From: Chrysophaeum taylorii
Taxonomy: Eukaryota > Sar > Pelagophyceae > Pelagomonadales > Pelagomonadaceae
NCBI GenBank assembly: GCA_029834535.1
Contig: JAQMWT010000167.1
Coordinates: 1-64,000, forward strand
Length of the DNA: 64,000 nt
Direction of reading: 5' to 3'
The notes beneath the pieces were generated by a model that was not told the origin of the DNA, searched no databases, and saw only the letters and a program-made list of their open reading frames with translations. A program made the translations under genes and the position numbers. Shown piece by piece: positions 1 through 10,972 of the stretch. Within the stretch, counting starts at the first letter, position 1, and each line of letters begins with the position of its first letter.

Positions 1-193
1 TATAAGACCTAACCTAGCTCGCGCGAGGAATGCCCACCTCCCGACGGCGAGGGACAGCACCGGGAATGCCGCCCATATCTTCACGCGCAAGGCAAGAGTA
101 CTTTCCCTGCCATAAGACCAGCGCACCGGTAACAGCGCGCAGTCAGACGGCTGACGGCAATTGTCGTTCTGACGAAAAAGAATAGCCAGCAAA

Positions 194-2360
194 GTGAGTT
201 TTGTGAGCGTCCGGATCAAATCTATTATCCGGGCCAAAGCGCGGTCATGGCAGAGAGGCAAGACCAGAACGACCGCAGTGGTTTTCGGGACGCACAGGAG
301 CGTCTGCAACGATCAGTGCAGGGACTCGTTGCGTCTATTGGAAGAACACGCTTCAGTACGCCCTTTCAAACGGCCGGAAGCCGAGGAAAGTGGCATCGGA
401 AGAGAGGCAAGATCATCTGATAGCCTCGACAGCCCCCCAAGCGTGGTCATCCTTCCGGATCCACGCGCCGGCGAAGGGGGAGCTACGGTTGCGCCAGACG
501 CAACTTCAAGACCGGGTGAGCCGACGTTCCCGTACGCACGACCCTACGAACGTGCGATGAATGCTACGGAGTCATCTCGAGCGGAACCCGGACCGTTTAC
601 GGCGATGCGTGGACCAGAGGAGAGTGCACCTCCTAGGCCACCATCTGCGAATACGAGAGCGACAGATTTTCGCGTGGGGATGCGACCCGAGGTTCTGCAG
701 ACCATCGCCGAACGATTCGAGATGTACCAGTCGCAGATCGAGCAAAGTCATACGTGAACTTGAGAACAACCCGCCGCGACGCAACAACAACAACGCTCAG
801 AAGTGGAGCGGCAGCGGATTGACAACGATCGACTTCGATGAATGGTGGAGGAATCCAGCGGGCGCATGCTCGAGAGGCACGGCCAACCTCTCGAATGCTA
901 CGCGTGTTACGCGACGACGATGATGACGCTGTATCGGCACTGACCGACGATCAGCCACCGCGAAGTCGACGGAGCCTACCCCGCACCATCATACTGACCC
1001 CGGTTCGGCGCGTCCTCGTGACGAAGAAGAGATACTTCATGTCAAGAAGGAGCTGTGTGGTATGACACAGTATCACATTTTTCGAATCTCACGGGGCAAA
1101 TTACAAGGACCGTGATGAGGTGGACGCGTGGTGGATGCAATTGCGGCGTATGATGGAAGGCAAGATTGATAAACCTTCAATAGCGATGAATGTGATTGGA
1201 GGCGAGTATCAATCACACCCTATGGAAGCTTATCGCAAATGGGAAGTGAACGGCCGCAGATGTGGAAAAATACAAGGAGGACCATCACACTGAAAGAGTT
1301 GCGCAGCATGATGAGGACTGTCTGGATGCGATGCAAGAGGCGACGAAGCTTCCTTGTCCCATCGGGCTACGGTTGAGGAGCTTGAACGTGAATGGTTCCA
1401 ATTTACGGCAGGGAATTTGTCATTGATAAGATATTGCGCGATGGGTGCAGAAATTCGGCCAGTGGAGAGCAATGTCAGGTCGTGATACTGATCCGGCTGC
1501 GTTCCGTTCGCACTTCATTGCTGGGCTCAATTCTGAGCGCTTTGCGGACGAGCGTCGAACTTTGCTCTTGAAGGCTCAGGCCTCACCGGCATATGAAAGC
1601 ATCTTCCACTACTCTCACCCTCAACGATGTCATTCAATTGACCATCCAGATTTTCCAAGATTCTGGAAGCCAAACCCTACTGCAACATCGAAGAGGCGAT
1701 TAAGAAGGAGAAGGGGAAAGGAGCGCGCACACGGATGAGGAGAGAGCAGCAGCAGCAGAGGCAGCAGTTGCAGCCAGTCCCAACGGGTGGTTATGTTACG
1801 ACTCGGGAGTTGGAACCTGGCTACCACAGGGGATAGATAACCATACGCGTCAAGCAATTACGACGTGTGCCTCAGTTGCGGCCGGCATGGTAGTTTTAAC
1901 CACGACAACGGTGTTGTGTCCTGTGCCGGACACGAGGAAGAGGCGTGCTGCTCAGACGTTGACGAATGCGGGTTTTCCAGCAACGCCAGAGGGACAGGAG
2001 CAATACCGACGGACGCTTTTAGCTGCAGCAGGACAGGCTTCAGTGACTCAGCTAGCGCCGCGCGTTGTGCAACAGCCGCAGGTGGTGGTGTCTACACAGC
2101 AGCACAGGTGCCAGGTGCAGGTCAACAGCAGTTTGGTTGCAGGCACTCAACAGCCGGTGGTCCGAAGGGCCCTCAGGCAGCGGACGCTCCAGACCTTCGG
2201 TTGGCTACACCGCCCGTGCGGTGCGCTGGTGAGGATCGGGCGGCTGGAGGGGTGGGCGGTTGATGACTACGGCTCTCAACACGATGAACTTGATTCGTCA
2301 GGCACAGCAGACGGCTCCCGCCGGGTAGAGGGCAACACAGTTTCAGAGAGCGAACCCTAG
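194..2360 (+). pseudogene. gag-like remnant of the gypsy element
   Basis: Several short overlapping frames without a continuous ORF. The 1445-1738 frame contains a stretch (FRSHFIAGL, then LLLKAQASP) that resembles the end of a retroelement capsid. At 1868-1910 the frame reads CLSCGRHGSF, which looks like the start of a nucleocapsid zinc knuckle (C-x2-C-G-R-x-G), but the remaining ligands are not in place. The 1887-2360 segment is rich in Gln, Thr and Val with no recognisable domain. The gag assignment rests on position in the element and these weak similarities; the capsid fold was not verified. Confidence 0.4.
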
Positions 2361-2397
2361 CCAGCGCAATGATGGTGTCGCCGCTCAGTGGCTTGAA

Positions 2398-3992
2398 GTG
2401 CTTGGCGAAGATCAGGATGACACTAAGCGAGCGGACTACTGCACTGTGCAGTATTCTGAGCTCATGGAGGGCAACGTGTATGACGATGACGAGGTTGGGG
2501 CGATGATGATAGCTATCTCTGCAGAAGGGCTATTCCCTGGTGACCCCATGGAACCTCCTTCCTTTTTGGTCATCACTGAAGATGCATGGGTGGAGGAGCA
2601 GGAGCAAAGTACCGAAGTGACTGGAGTTGCATCTAGATTCTCTCGGAAGACGAAGATAATCGTGGCGAACGGGGTATACGATTGTTCGTGTGGGACAAGA
2701 TACCTTGGTTGCCATGGATATAGTGCCACCGAGGGACGACTGGGCCGAGCGTTATGCCGCTCACCCTTCCATCTCTTCGGATTTCGAGAGTTTCTGCCCT
2801 CAGACTGCGTTGAATACCACTCAGGATCCCGACCATCGTGAAAATAAAGCCGTAAGGTACGATGGCACGAGATCCGCCTCTTTGACGTATGTGCCTGTGG
2901 CTATCTCTTCGCTAGATGGTTCGAAATATTCCATCATCGCTGCCGGTTGGATGGCATGGATGATTCCCCCTACATCGATCACCGCTTGTATCGCAAACTT
3001 GATCGTGACGGCAAAATCATCTATCGTCAGCCATCCCTCCCTAACGATTCGTACTTAATGGGTCAGGAGGTTCGGGAGCTGCTATTCGAGAATGGGTCAT
3101 TCTCCGGATCTCCTTGGTGCCGACGACATCCATGCTGCTCATGTTCTGTTCTTCGTGGTCAAACGAATGGGCAGTTACTATAGGAGCACGAGAATTACGA
3201 CTCTTGGTACGATTTTGGATTATGCGACAGAGAGAGCAGTATTTTTCGGCGTTCTGAAGTGACCATTGGAGTTCTCAGAATCGGACTTCCGCCTCGCCAC
3301 AAGACCAGCATGAATTGTGTCCTTTACAAGATGCATTCGATGCGACTCCGCAGGTAGTGCAGATGTTCCGACAGCTAAGCTTGCTGTGCAATACGGGAAT
3401 ATCCAAACTTGGACGCCAGTGGTAAACCGTGGAGTTATGACAGTCTATTGCGGTCTATTCGTATCAGAGCGAATCACCATCACATTCCTCCGGTGAAAAT
3501 GCCCTGCAGACGAGGAAGATATCATCCCTCATTTCGCGTACGTGACGAGTACTCGATTTCTTCTTCCAAGCCAACCGTACTTCTTGGAGATGGAGTGCGA
3601 TGTGCCGCTGGAAAAGGGTCACGTATTCCGACCTTATCGGTCACTCCTCACCAAGATCTCCGCCTGTACCTGGTTCCTATTCATCGTATTGCGCTGATGA
3701 GCCCAACGAAGTTCATGTGGCTGTGGAGCACATTGGTGACGAACCCATTGGTATCGACCCCGAAGTCCCGGTGGTCGAAGGCGAGATCATGCCGCATGAA
3801 GGATGTGTCAACATGCAGCTAGAAGCCACTGATGACGTGTGTCATGCCACTCTTACGGCTGCTGTTGACGACGATGAAGTCGAGGAGGATGTCTTGAGTG
3901 ACAGACCTCCTCCTCAGCCACCTCCAGATGAAGAAGTGAAAAAAACACCCGAAATGGAGATGGAGGCGACTGCTAAGGAGCTGCTCATCTAA
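2398..3992 (+). pseudogene. Unassigned retroelement coding remnant between gag and methyltransferase block
   Basis: Successive frames (2398-2841, 2690-3058, 2947-3183, 3409-3822, 3600-3992) look coding but switch repeatedly. The last is acidic (DDDEVEEDVL) and ends in a Pro-rich segment before a stop at 3990-3992. An aspartic protease would be expected somewhere here in a gypsy element, but I could not find a convincing D-S/T-G-A motif. The downstream methyltransferase block starts within about 40 bp of the stop, so this was probably one continuous polyprotein before decay. Confidence 0.35.
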
Positions 3993-4007
3993 GCACGCCT
4001 CCTTGGT

Positions 4008-4900
4008 TTGGATACCCATCACCTACACACCTTTGTCGTCGTCTACTTTGCTGGCGCTGGAGGATCAACGTTGGGTATCCGGCGATGCAATGAGCTATAT
4101 GGCAGTTCATTTCGCATTGTCCTGGCTTTGGATGCTTGTCCTCAAGCCCGAGCCACCTTTGAGCTCAATTTTCCGAAGATTCCCTATGTTTTGCATGAGT
4201 TGGGGAAAATCTCATCGTCGTACATACGACTTGGTGTTGTCGTATTTACACTCAGATTTTTGGAAGCATTCTTATTTTCACGCCAGTCCGCCGTGTATCT
4301 ATGGATCGACTGCCAATTTGCACTACAGGGACGCACGCAAGGGCGCTACTATTACTTCTTGGGTCCTGCGTCATTTCCGCAACGCACCTTATGTGATTGG
4401 ACGATGGACGCTCGAGCAGGAACCATCAGTGATCCCTTTGTGCATCACCAATTTTATGTGCCGCGTATTGTTGATTTTTATAGTATCACACCAGAGTTGC
4501 TGTGCTCGCGCACGCGCCTACTTGCTTGCAATGTTCGCTTGAAACTGCCGTTATTGTCGCGTGTACCACCGAGTTTACGGGACCGTTCTGGGCCAGCGTT
4601 GGGATTTACAGGTGGTCACCCGCTCATTATAGTGAACAGTTTCGCATCTACGCGCCCGGCTATCGGCCCTGCCTTCACGGTGACGCGCAATAAGCTACTA
4701 TGACCTAGGACTCATTTCTCGAACACCCGTCCACTCACGTTGCAGATGCACCAGGAAATAATGACCGTTCCTGCTACGTGGCAAGGGGTGCGACAGTTTC
4801 AGAGACAGCAGCTATGAAGATGCTTGGCAGTATGGTGCCACCCGCGACTATGACGCGGATTGCGCTAGCAGTGCACAATTCGTTTGACCCTTCACTTCGA
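4008..4900 (+). pseudogene. C5-cytosine DNA methyltransferase-like domain inside the retrotransposon (frame-broken)
   Basis: Methyltransferase motifs occur in the canonical order of the DCM/DNMT family across two alternating frames. Motif I is FAGAGGSTLGI (about 4042-4074), the SAM-binding loop. It is followed by ALDACPQARATFELNFP, the usual motif II-III context. Motif IV is HASPPC, with the would-be catalytic Cys codon at 4294-4296, followed by GSTAN. A motif VI-like WTLEQEP lies at about 4405-4425. A motif VIII-like TRLLACN lies near 4513. A motif X-like MLGSMVPPATM lies near 4820. The span of about 290 codons fits a catalytic domain. At least two frame changes make this copy inactive. Being sandwiched between gag-like sequence and RT, it appears to be an accessory domain of the element and not a host gene. 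Confidence 0.72.
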
Positions 4901-5309
4901 AATTTGGGTAAGTTGCGGAATATTGCGACGACTACGCTAGCCCACCTGATCACCATATTCTACGGTTTTCACCTTTGCTGTAGAGTCGCGCATTCCAACG
5001 CTCGACCCTGCCACTCGAAGTGTTCATGGATTGCGCCCGATGAACTCTATTCTCCTGCGAGTCCTGCACCATCAGCTGCTGCCCCCACCACCCCGCCACC
5101 ACCTTCAGTTACATCGCCAGGGACGGCTTCATCTTTTGCAGGGGGCACCGTCGCCACTGCTGTTATGCAGAGCAACCAAGTTGATAACCAGCTGAAGAAG
5201 AAGGCACCGCGAAAGAGCGACCAGCGTATTTCAATACGTACGACGTTCCGTGGGCGGACGCGCCTCACGACGAACATGGTCAACCTTTACCGGTGATGGC
5301 TCCTCATTT

Positions 5310-7333
5310 AGCGGATCAGGAGAGCATGCAGGTCATTCCTCCGACCCGACCGTCGCAGGTCGAAGAGGTGATGACTGAATTGGGCATTGCAGAGCATCCT
5401 GCTTTAGATGATGACGAGAAGCTGATGATGAAGCATTTAATCTCGTATTCGTGGGCATTTTCGATGATGTGATGAGACCTGTTGATTCACCTGAAGTGAC
5501 GCTCCGGTTCAAAGAAGAGAACCCGACTCCCGTCAAACTCTCGCCATATCGGTTGTCGAAAGAAAAGATTGAATGTTTGCGGATGCAGATTGAAGCGTGG
5601 ACCCGAGACGGAGTTATTCGTCCCGCGAATTCTCCATGGGGGTTCCCTATTTTGATGTTGCCTAAGAAAGGTGCTGAGCCTGGCACTTCCAATGCTTACA
5701 GAGCAGCTGTCGACCTACGGCGCCTCAATGCATTGCTCAAGGATGATAGGGCCGAGTGTGAGCATGGCTGACGCGTTGATTGTTTCTCATCGACAAGTTT
5801 TGTCGTTCCAGTTTGGATATTCGTTGGGGCTATCACAATTTACGATTGTCGCTAGATGCACAAGATGTGGTCACCTTCACTAGTCCTCTGGGAGCGTACA
5901 GCTACATGCGTCTACCTTTGGGAGTCAAACCAGCCGGAAGTTTGTTTTGCAAGCAGTTGAACACTGACTTGTCGCAATGGCTATATCGTGATCTCGTGGC
6001 ATATATCGACGATATTCTCGCCGGTCACGCAGATACAAAGAATCACTTGCAGTGCCTTGTGCAAGTTATTCCCCATCTCGCCTTGAAGGGGTACAGCGCC
6101 AAGATCAAGAAGATTCATTTTATGCAAGAAGTCATTGAGTTTTTGGGTCATTTATCTACCCCGAACGGACTTCTTCCATCACCAAGGTCTTTACAAGCCA
6201 TCAGACACATGCCAATTCCTGGCACTTTGTCGGATGCTGACCCTAAGAAGCAAGTGCGACCTTTCCTTGGAATGGGGGGCTTTTGCCGGCGTTATGTAAG
6301 GAATTTTGCGAAAGTTGCAGAGCCATTAAGACAACTGACGTTGCCGGACGTAAAATTCAAGTGGGCGAAAGAGTGTCAGGAAGCTTGGGATGCCATCATC
6401 GAGGCTATTGTCACTTCGAAGGGCGTCTATCATCCTGATTATTCGTTACCTTTTTACATTCGAACTGGTGCTTCCGCGCATGGGTTGGGTGCTTACCTAT
6501 TTCAAAAAGTACCAGTCGTTAACGACGATGGAAGAGAAAGAATCGAAGAGAGAGTTATCGAGTACTGGAGTCGAACCGTGCCTAAGTCGACGAGGAAGTA
6601 CGATCCTCGGCGCTTGGAACTCCTCGCAGTACTCTCTGCTCTCGAAAATTTCCGACTTTATATCGAAGGTCATCAGACGAAGTTAGAGACGGATCATCGT
6701 AATTTAACGTTTCTGCGGGATTCGAATCATACGTCTGGACAGTTAGCACGATGGGCTATGCGGCTTGCTGCGTTCGACCGGGAGCTCGGATACAAGCCTG
6801 GAAGCTCCCCTGGCATGCGTATTCCGGATTGTCTGTCGCGCAGCCCTATCGACAAATTGATCGAGAAAGATGAAGACGGGGAACCGATCGATGAAGTTTT
6901 TTTGATTTTCCAAGAAATCCCCACCGATGTCCCTGGCACAGCTTGCTTCACCTTCTCTTCGGTGACGATGCCTATGCTGACGGACAGCGGACCCACCGCA
7001 GCTATGGTAGCAGTTAGTACGCGACAGAACGTACAACCGCCTCAATTCTCGTACGAGTCTGAGCCAGTTGACTCCGTCGAACGTCTCCCTTTTGCGGATC
7101 AAGCGGAGGATGAGATCACTCTCGGTGAGATAGCGAAAGAACAAGCTGAGGATGAAACATGCAAGCGCATCAGACGAAAGCTCGACTCTGAACAGAAAGA
7201 TCAAGACGAGCAGTCATCCGTACCATATGAGGTAGATGACAACGTGTTGTATAAGGTCGATGATTCAGCTTCTCAACGTCTTATTGCAAATCTTAGAACG
7301 GTATTGGTGGCCAAACGTCTCATCATCCGTTAA
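5310..7333 (+). pseudogene. Ty3/gypsy reverse transcriptase and RNase H
   Basis: The RT N-terminal segment (PVKLSPYRLS, then PANSPWGFPILMLPKK) is read at 5451-5771. A frame change near 5770 leads into the long 5780-7333 frame, with LDIRWGYHNLRL, the palm motif AYIDDILAGH containing the catalytic YIDD, and the thumb/connection. RNase H follows: RTGASAHGLGAYLFQ, then RRLELLAVLSALENFRLYI and TDHRNLTFL. In RNase H the usual first acidic residue (TDAS in relatives) reads TGAS here, so the active site is damaged as well as the frame. N-terminal coding traces (ELGIAEHPALDDDEK) extend back to about 5330. Confidence 0.88.
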
Positions 7334-8229
7334 TGAGTTCGTCAATGCCTGCATTATTTGCCAGAAGATTCGATCCACCATGCCTAGACGCCATGGCTTG
7401 CTCTGTCAACCGAATCGCGTCGGAGACTGCTATGTCCTAGGTATGGATTTGATTGGACCTCTGCGAGGCGCTGACCTGTACACGTACATACTCGCAATGT
7501 ACGATGCAGCATCACATTTCTTGAAATTAGCTCTGATCAACACAAAACATGACTATTCGATTTTGAACGCGTTTGTGGACAAGATTTTACTTGAGGGATG
7601 TCTCCCACGGTGCATAGTCACGGATAATGGGAAAAAATGAGTTCGCGAACAGGTTGTTTCGCACGTTTGTTCGTCAATTCAACATACGTTATAGTACTAC
7701 CCTTCCGTATCACCCTCAGAGTAATCATACTGAGCGTGTCAATCGATTCATCAAAGCCTTCTTGCGAGCTGCGATCGATGAACAGCGTCAGCCAGATTGG
7801 TCGAATTTCCTCCCATATGTGTCATTCATGTACAATAGGATGTACATTCCGGGAACGAAGATTTCACCTTTCATGATGCGTACTGGCAAGCAACCCCTGT
7901 TACCACCCGATTACAATCTTTTGAGTGAACAGCGTGATCTACCGCAATCACGTCATCAGATTTTGGTGGACTTTAAGAACAAGTTTGAATTTTATAGTCG
8001 ACTCGTTACACGAGCTCACCAGAAAGCACAGGAGAGTCAAAAACTCAACTATGATGCCCACCAAATTGACATCCAGTTTCCCCAGGTGATTATGTTCTGC
8101 GTTTCGTGCCTAAGACACGCCACAAGCTACGGCCCATTTGGCGCGGACCTTACATGGTTACTAGAAAGATCTCTCCCGTCGTTTATGAAACTCAAGACGT
8201 CAACGACGATGATGCTGAATCGGTTGTAG
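7260..8229 (+). pseudogene. Retroviral-type integrase of the gypsy element
   Basis: A partial HHCC zinc-binding region is visible (RYWWPNVSSSVNEFV, then ACIICQKI with the Cys pair). It is followed by the DDE core: first Asp in GMDLIGPLRG (near 7443), second in IVTDNG (near 7620), and the Glu in SNHTERVNRFIK (near 7730). The frame breaks at about 7630, just after the second Asp, and the start overlaps the RT-RNase H frame out of phase. HPQSNHTERVNR differs slightly from the usual HPQSNGQxERxN of Metaviridae integrases. The core was clearly functional in the ancestor and is broken here. Confidence 0.85.
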
Positions 8230-8716
8230 TATCTGTACAACAGATTGTGCCTTTGAAAGTGCCAACCATCGACACTTCTTCAGCCCCTCTGCATTTACCC
8301 TCGGACCGCGACCGGTTCAAATATGGTAAGTTCGTGATTTTCAGGGTGAGAGGACGATCCAACGCGTGGAAGAAGCGTATCTATGTTGCCGAAGTCTACG
8401 AAGAATATGACCACGACAATGATACAGCTGCGCTTCACTACTATACTTTGGGACCGCGCGATGATCCTCGCGTCTTTCATCCTACTAAGCCTCTGGCTGA
8501 ACGACGCTTAAGACCAGAATACAAAGATGCGGACGGAGGTAGCTTCACACGTTTACGACCAAACATGGAGGGCTGTGAACCCTGTGTGACTGATTTTCGC
8601 CCGGATGAAATCGATGTCCTCGTCACTAACTTCGGTCTCCGCAGCAACAAAGTTCCTGCTGATGTAGCTGAACGAGCTTATCGTACCATTCGTGAGCGTG
8701 ACCTTCGTCACCCTTG
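8106..8716 (+). pseudogene. Integrase C-terminal GPY/F module and chromo-like tail
   Basis: The frame opens with KLRPIWRGPYMVTRK, the GPY/F module typical of gypsy integrase C-termini. About 60 residues later comes YGKFVIFRVRGRSNAWKKR followed by YVAEVYEEYDHDND and ALHYY, which resembles a chromodomain-like beta barrel with a D-rich turn. The remaining roughly 80 residues (to the stop at 8714-8716) are of unknown function. A chromo-type tail would class the element among chromoviruses and could direct integration to modified chromatin; that reading is inference. The frame overlaps the preceding integrase frame, showing a frameshift near 8110-8150. Confidence 0.65.
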
Positions 8717-8738
8717 AAGTCGAGGACGACTTCATCTC

Positions 8739-9290
8739 AAGTAGGGGGCTCCTGTGGCAGCAACGCCCATTTCCCCCACTTGCCTGCCTGCCACCTGACT
8801 TACCCTGGTTGTTGCCCTGGTACTGACCTTGCAATTATGGGGGGAGGCGTCATCTTGACACCCTCACCTGCGCTTCCACTGAACCCAATGCACCAGGTAT
8901 TTGTGTTGCTTTCTTGCTGTCTTCTTGATATTACCCTCATTTGATTGTCCGATTTCGTGATGGCGTGAGGTATTACGCTGAGATCGGGCGTGTGGTGGTT
9001 TCGCCCGCGGTTCGGGTTGGGAGAAAGGGTTGTCGAGGCCCCCGGTCCGGCCAGGAGGGGCGGGTATCTGAGAAAACCACTACACTGGGTCGGATAAGAA
9101 AACGAGACTAGCCCGCGCCGCAACGACGGGTCCTACAACGCGTGGGCTTTTTCCTTTTTTTGCGTGAGGGGACGAAAGGATGCCGACTTCACTATGGGGA
9201 CTAGTTCCATCGCGACGATCTCGCGGCGTGGCGGCACATACTGCTTGAGTACAAATGAACATATCTCAGCGATCCGTTGAGTATGTCTTT
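8739..9290 (+). repeat. Polypurine tract and 3' LTR (right edge approximate)
   Basis: The tract AAGTAGGGGGCTCC (8739-8752) directly precedes TGTGGCAGCAACG, a typical polypurine tract followed by an LTR starting with TG at 8753. It lies 22 bases after the last stop codon of the pol remnant. The region to about 9290 has no coding potential. Without the partner LTR in the window the right boundary cannot be fixed. Confidence 0.55.
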
Positions 9291-9294
9291 AAAT

Positions 9295-9330
9295 GTCGAC
9301 TGCTAAGAGGGGGGGGGGTGTGTGTGGGGA
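9295..9330 (+). repeat. Dispersed motif GTCGACTGCTAAGAGGG plus G-tract (copy 1)
   Basis: GTCGACTGCTAAGAGG followed by a run of G and GTGTGTG. The same core recurs near 23689, 23786, 41816 and 41970, each time preceded by a T-rich stretch and followed by G-rich DNA. See the findings for the family. Confidence 0.7.
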
Positions 9331-9392
9331 GCATGAAGGATGAGTATGTCTTAGTACAAACTGAAACATAGTTAACGACTCGTACGAACTTT

Positions 9393-10050
9393 CCTAACTA
9401 CTAATCGACAGATGTTTGTCTGTCTGTTTGTCTGTCTGTCTGTTTGTCCCTCGATTTAGGGTAAGGATCAGTTAGGCGCGAGAGTAAGGATCAGGTAGGC
9501 GCGAGAGCCAGACAGTGATCCTCCAAACCGTCTACGGCGACCTCGCAGACTATTTCCACGACCCGCGGCGGCTCTTTCAGCGCGCCATTCTCACGCCCCG
9601 TCGAAACGATGTTGTCGATGCTGACAACGCGCGCATGACCGCGGCCTTTTTTCCCCGGAGACGAGGCGTCGGAGTTCTTTTCGGCTGACTAGGCTGGGTC
9701 GGAAGACGACGCCTCGCTCTTTACAGTCGAGTTTTCAACTCCCTGACAACCAACGGCATGCTGACTTTGATCGCGAGCTTAATGTCTTCGCAACCTCGAC
9801 CCGTCGCACGGCCACTGCAACGGTACCAGATACATGATCGATCGTGTCGTTGTCACCGAGGCTCCTCCAACCTGTATCCCTTAAGGCCCGCCGACGCCAA
9901 ACGATCAACAAGAGCCAGGGCCAGACGCCCCGCGAGGTCGGCGTCCTCTTGCCCAAGCCCGTCTTCTGCCACGTCCAGCTCTACGTGGCTCTCTGTCGAT
10001 CGGCAACCCCGAGGATATGCTCTTCTGAGTCGACGACTCCACCCTACCCC
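9393..10050 (+). pseudogene. Pif1/Helitron-type helicase fragment, copy 1
   Basis: Three frames together show the C-terminal half of a Pif1-like helicase as found in Helitron RepHel proteins. DLADYFHDPRRLFQRAIL and TPRRNDVVDADNARM (about 9538-9637) match the RAILTPxNxxVxxxN region. CNGTRYMIDRVVVTEA (about 9816-9863) matches the L/C-CNGTR motif. TINKSQGQTPREVGVLL then HVQLYVALCR (about 9900-9999) match the diagnostic INKSQGQT and QLYVALSR motifs. The copy is interrupted by frameshifts and a stop near 9745. Bases 9393-9943 are duplicated at 10427-10972. A short TGTCTGTCTGTTTG tract lies at 9415-9447. Helitron origin is favoured over a host PIF1 gene because of repetition and decay. Confidence 0.75.
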
Positions 10051-10096
10051 ACACGTGCTGCGCAATACCGATAAGCCCCCTCCCGGCGTCTACACG

Positions 10097-10426
10097 CGCA
10101 CTGTAGGTGAACTTACTGGGACCAGGTGAACTTACTGGGGTTGGAGATTGGGACTAGGTGAACTGAGTGACCAGGTGAAACTGGGACCAGGTGAACATAC
10201 TGGGGTTTTTAGAGTAAAGGGTTTTTAGAGTAAACTCAAAGGTTGGCGGCGCGTGCGGATCAAAGCAGCTTAGATTGGCGGAGGCGAGAGCGACGAGCTC
10301 AAGGGAGTTGGTGTGAGCTAGGTGAACTTACTGACCAGGTGAACTATGAAACTTACTGGGACCAGGTGAACTTACTGGGATTAGAGATTGGGACTAGGTG
10401 AACTTACTGGCCTGCACTTGTCTTAT
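10097..10426 (+). repeat. Minisatellite of AGGTGAACTTACTGGGACC-type units
   Basis: Imperfect tandem units built on GGTGAACTTACTGG (with variants GGTGAACATACTGG and GGTGAAACTGGGACC) occur at 10106-10205 and again at 10321-10411. Between them, 10206-10280 holds a TTTTTAGAGTAAA direct repeat and one copy of the dispersed CAAAGCAGCTTAGATTGGCG element. Each array ends in the same CCTGCACTTGTC followed by CCTAAC. Confidence 0.85.
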
Positions 10427-10972
10427 CCTAACTACTAATCGACAGATGTTTGTCTGTTTGTTTGTCTGTCTGTTTGTCCCTAGATTTAGGGTAAGGATCA
10501 GGTAGGCGCGAGAGTAAGGATCACGTAGGCGCGAGAGCCAGACAGTGATCCTCCAAGCCGTCTACGGCGACCTCGCAGACTATTTCCACGACCCGCGGCG
10601 GCTCTTTCAGCGCGCCATTCTCACGCCCCGTCGAAACGATGTTGTCGATGCTGACAACGCGCGCATGACCGCGGCCTTTTTTTTCCCGGAGACGAGGCGT
10701 CGGAGTTCTTTTCGGCTGACTAGGCTGGGTCGGAAGACGACGCCTCGCTCTTTACAGTAGAGTTTTCAACTCCCTGACAACCAACGGCATGCTGACTTTG
10801 ATCGCGAGCTTAATGTCTTCGCAACCTCGACCCGTCGCACGGCCACTGCAACGGTACCAGATACATGATCGATCGTGTCGTTGTCACCGAGGCTCCTCCA
10901 ACCTGTATCTTAAGGCCCGCCGACGCCAAACGATCAACAAGAGCCAGGGCCAGACGCCCCGCGAGGTCGGCG
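10427..10972 (+). pseudogene. Pif1/Helitron-type helicase fragment, copy 2 (truncated)
   Basis: A near-identical second copy of 9393-9943, offset by about 1,034 bp, again with the TGTTTGTCTG tract, the DLADYFHDPRRLFQRAIL segment, the CNGTR region and TINKSQGQTPREVG. Here the coding similarity stops abruptly at 10972, where the sequence switches into the GGTGAACTTACTG array, so the QLYVAL part present in copy 1 is missing. Small differences (an extra T in the T-run near 10680, loss of CC near 10907) show that the copies have begun to diverge. Confidence 0.8.

Larger units (their letters stand above)
1..9290 (+). mobile_element. Decayed Ty3/gypsy LTR retrotransposon carrying a DNA methyltransferase-like block (5' end outside window)
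   Basis: One element runs left to right: gag-like remnants, a cytosine-methyltransferase-like block (about 4030-4900), reverse transcriptase and RNase H (5330-7333), integrase (7270-8229), a GPY/F plus chromo-like tail (to 8716), a polypurine tract (8739-8752) and the start of the 3' LTR (TG at 8753). RT before RNase H before integrase is the Ty3/gypsy order. Reading frame changes many times and there are in-frame stops, so this copy cannot encode a working polyprotein. I could not match bases 1-190 to the 3' LTR, so the 5' LTR lies upstream or is lost. The right LTR border is approximate; a separate dispersed repeat begins at about 9295. Confidence 0.85.

Noticed and set aside
1-193. Possible 5' LTR of the gypsy element
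   Set aside because: No visible similarity to the 3' LTR starting at 8753, and no recognisable primer-binding site.
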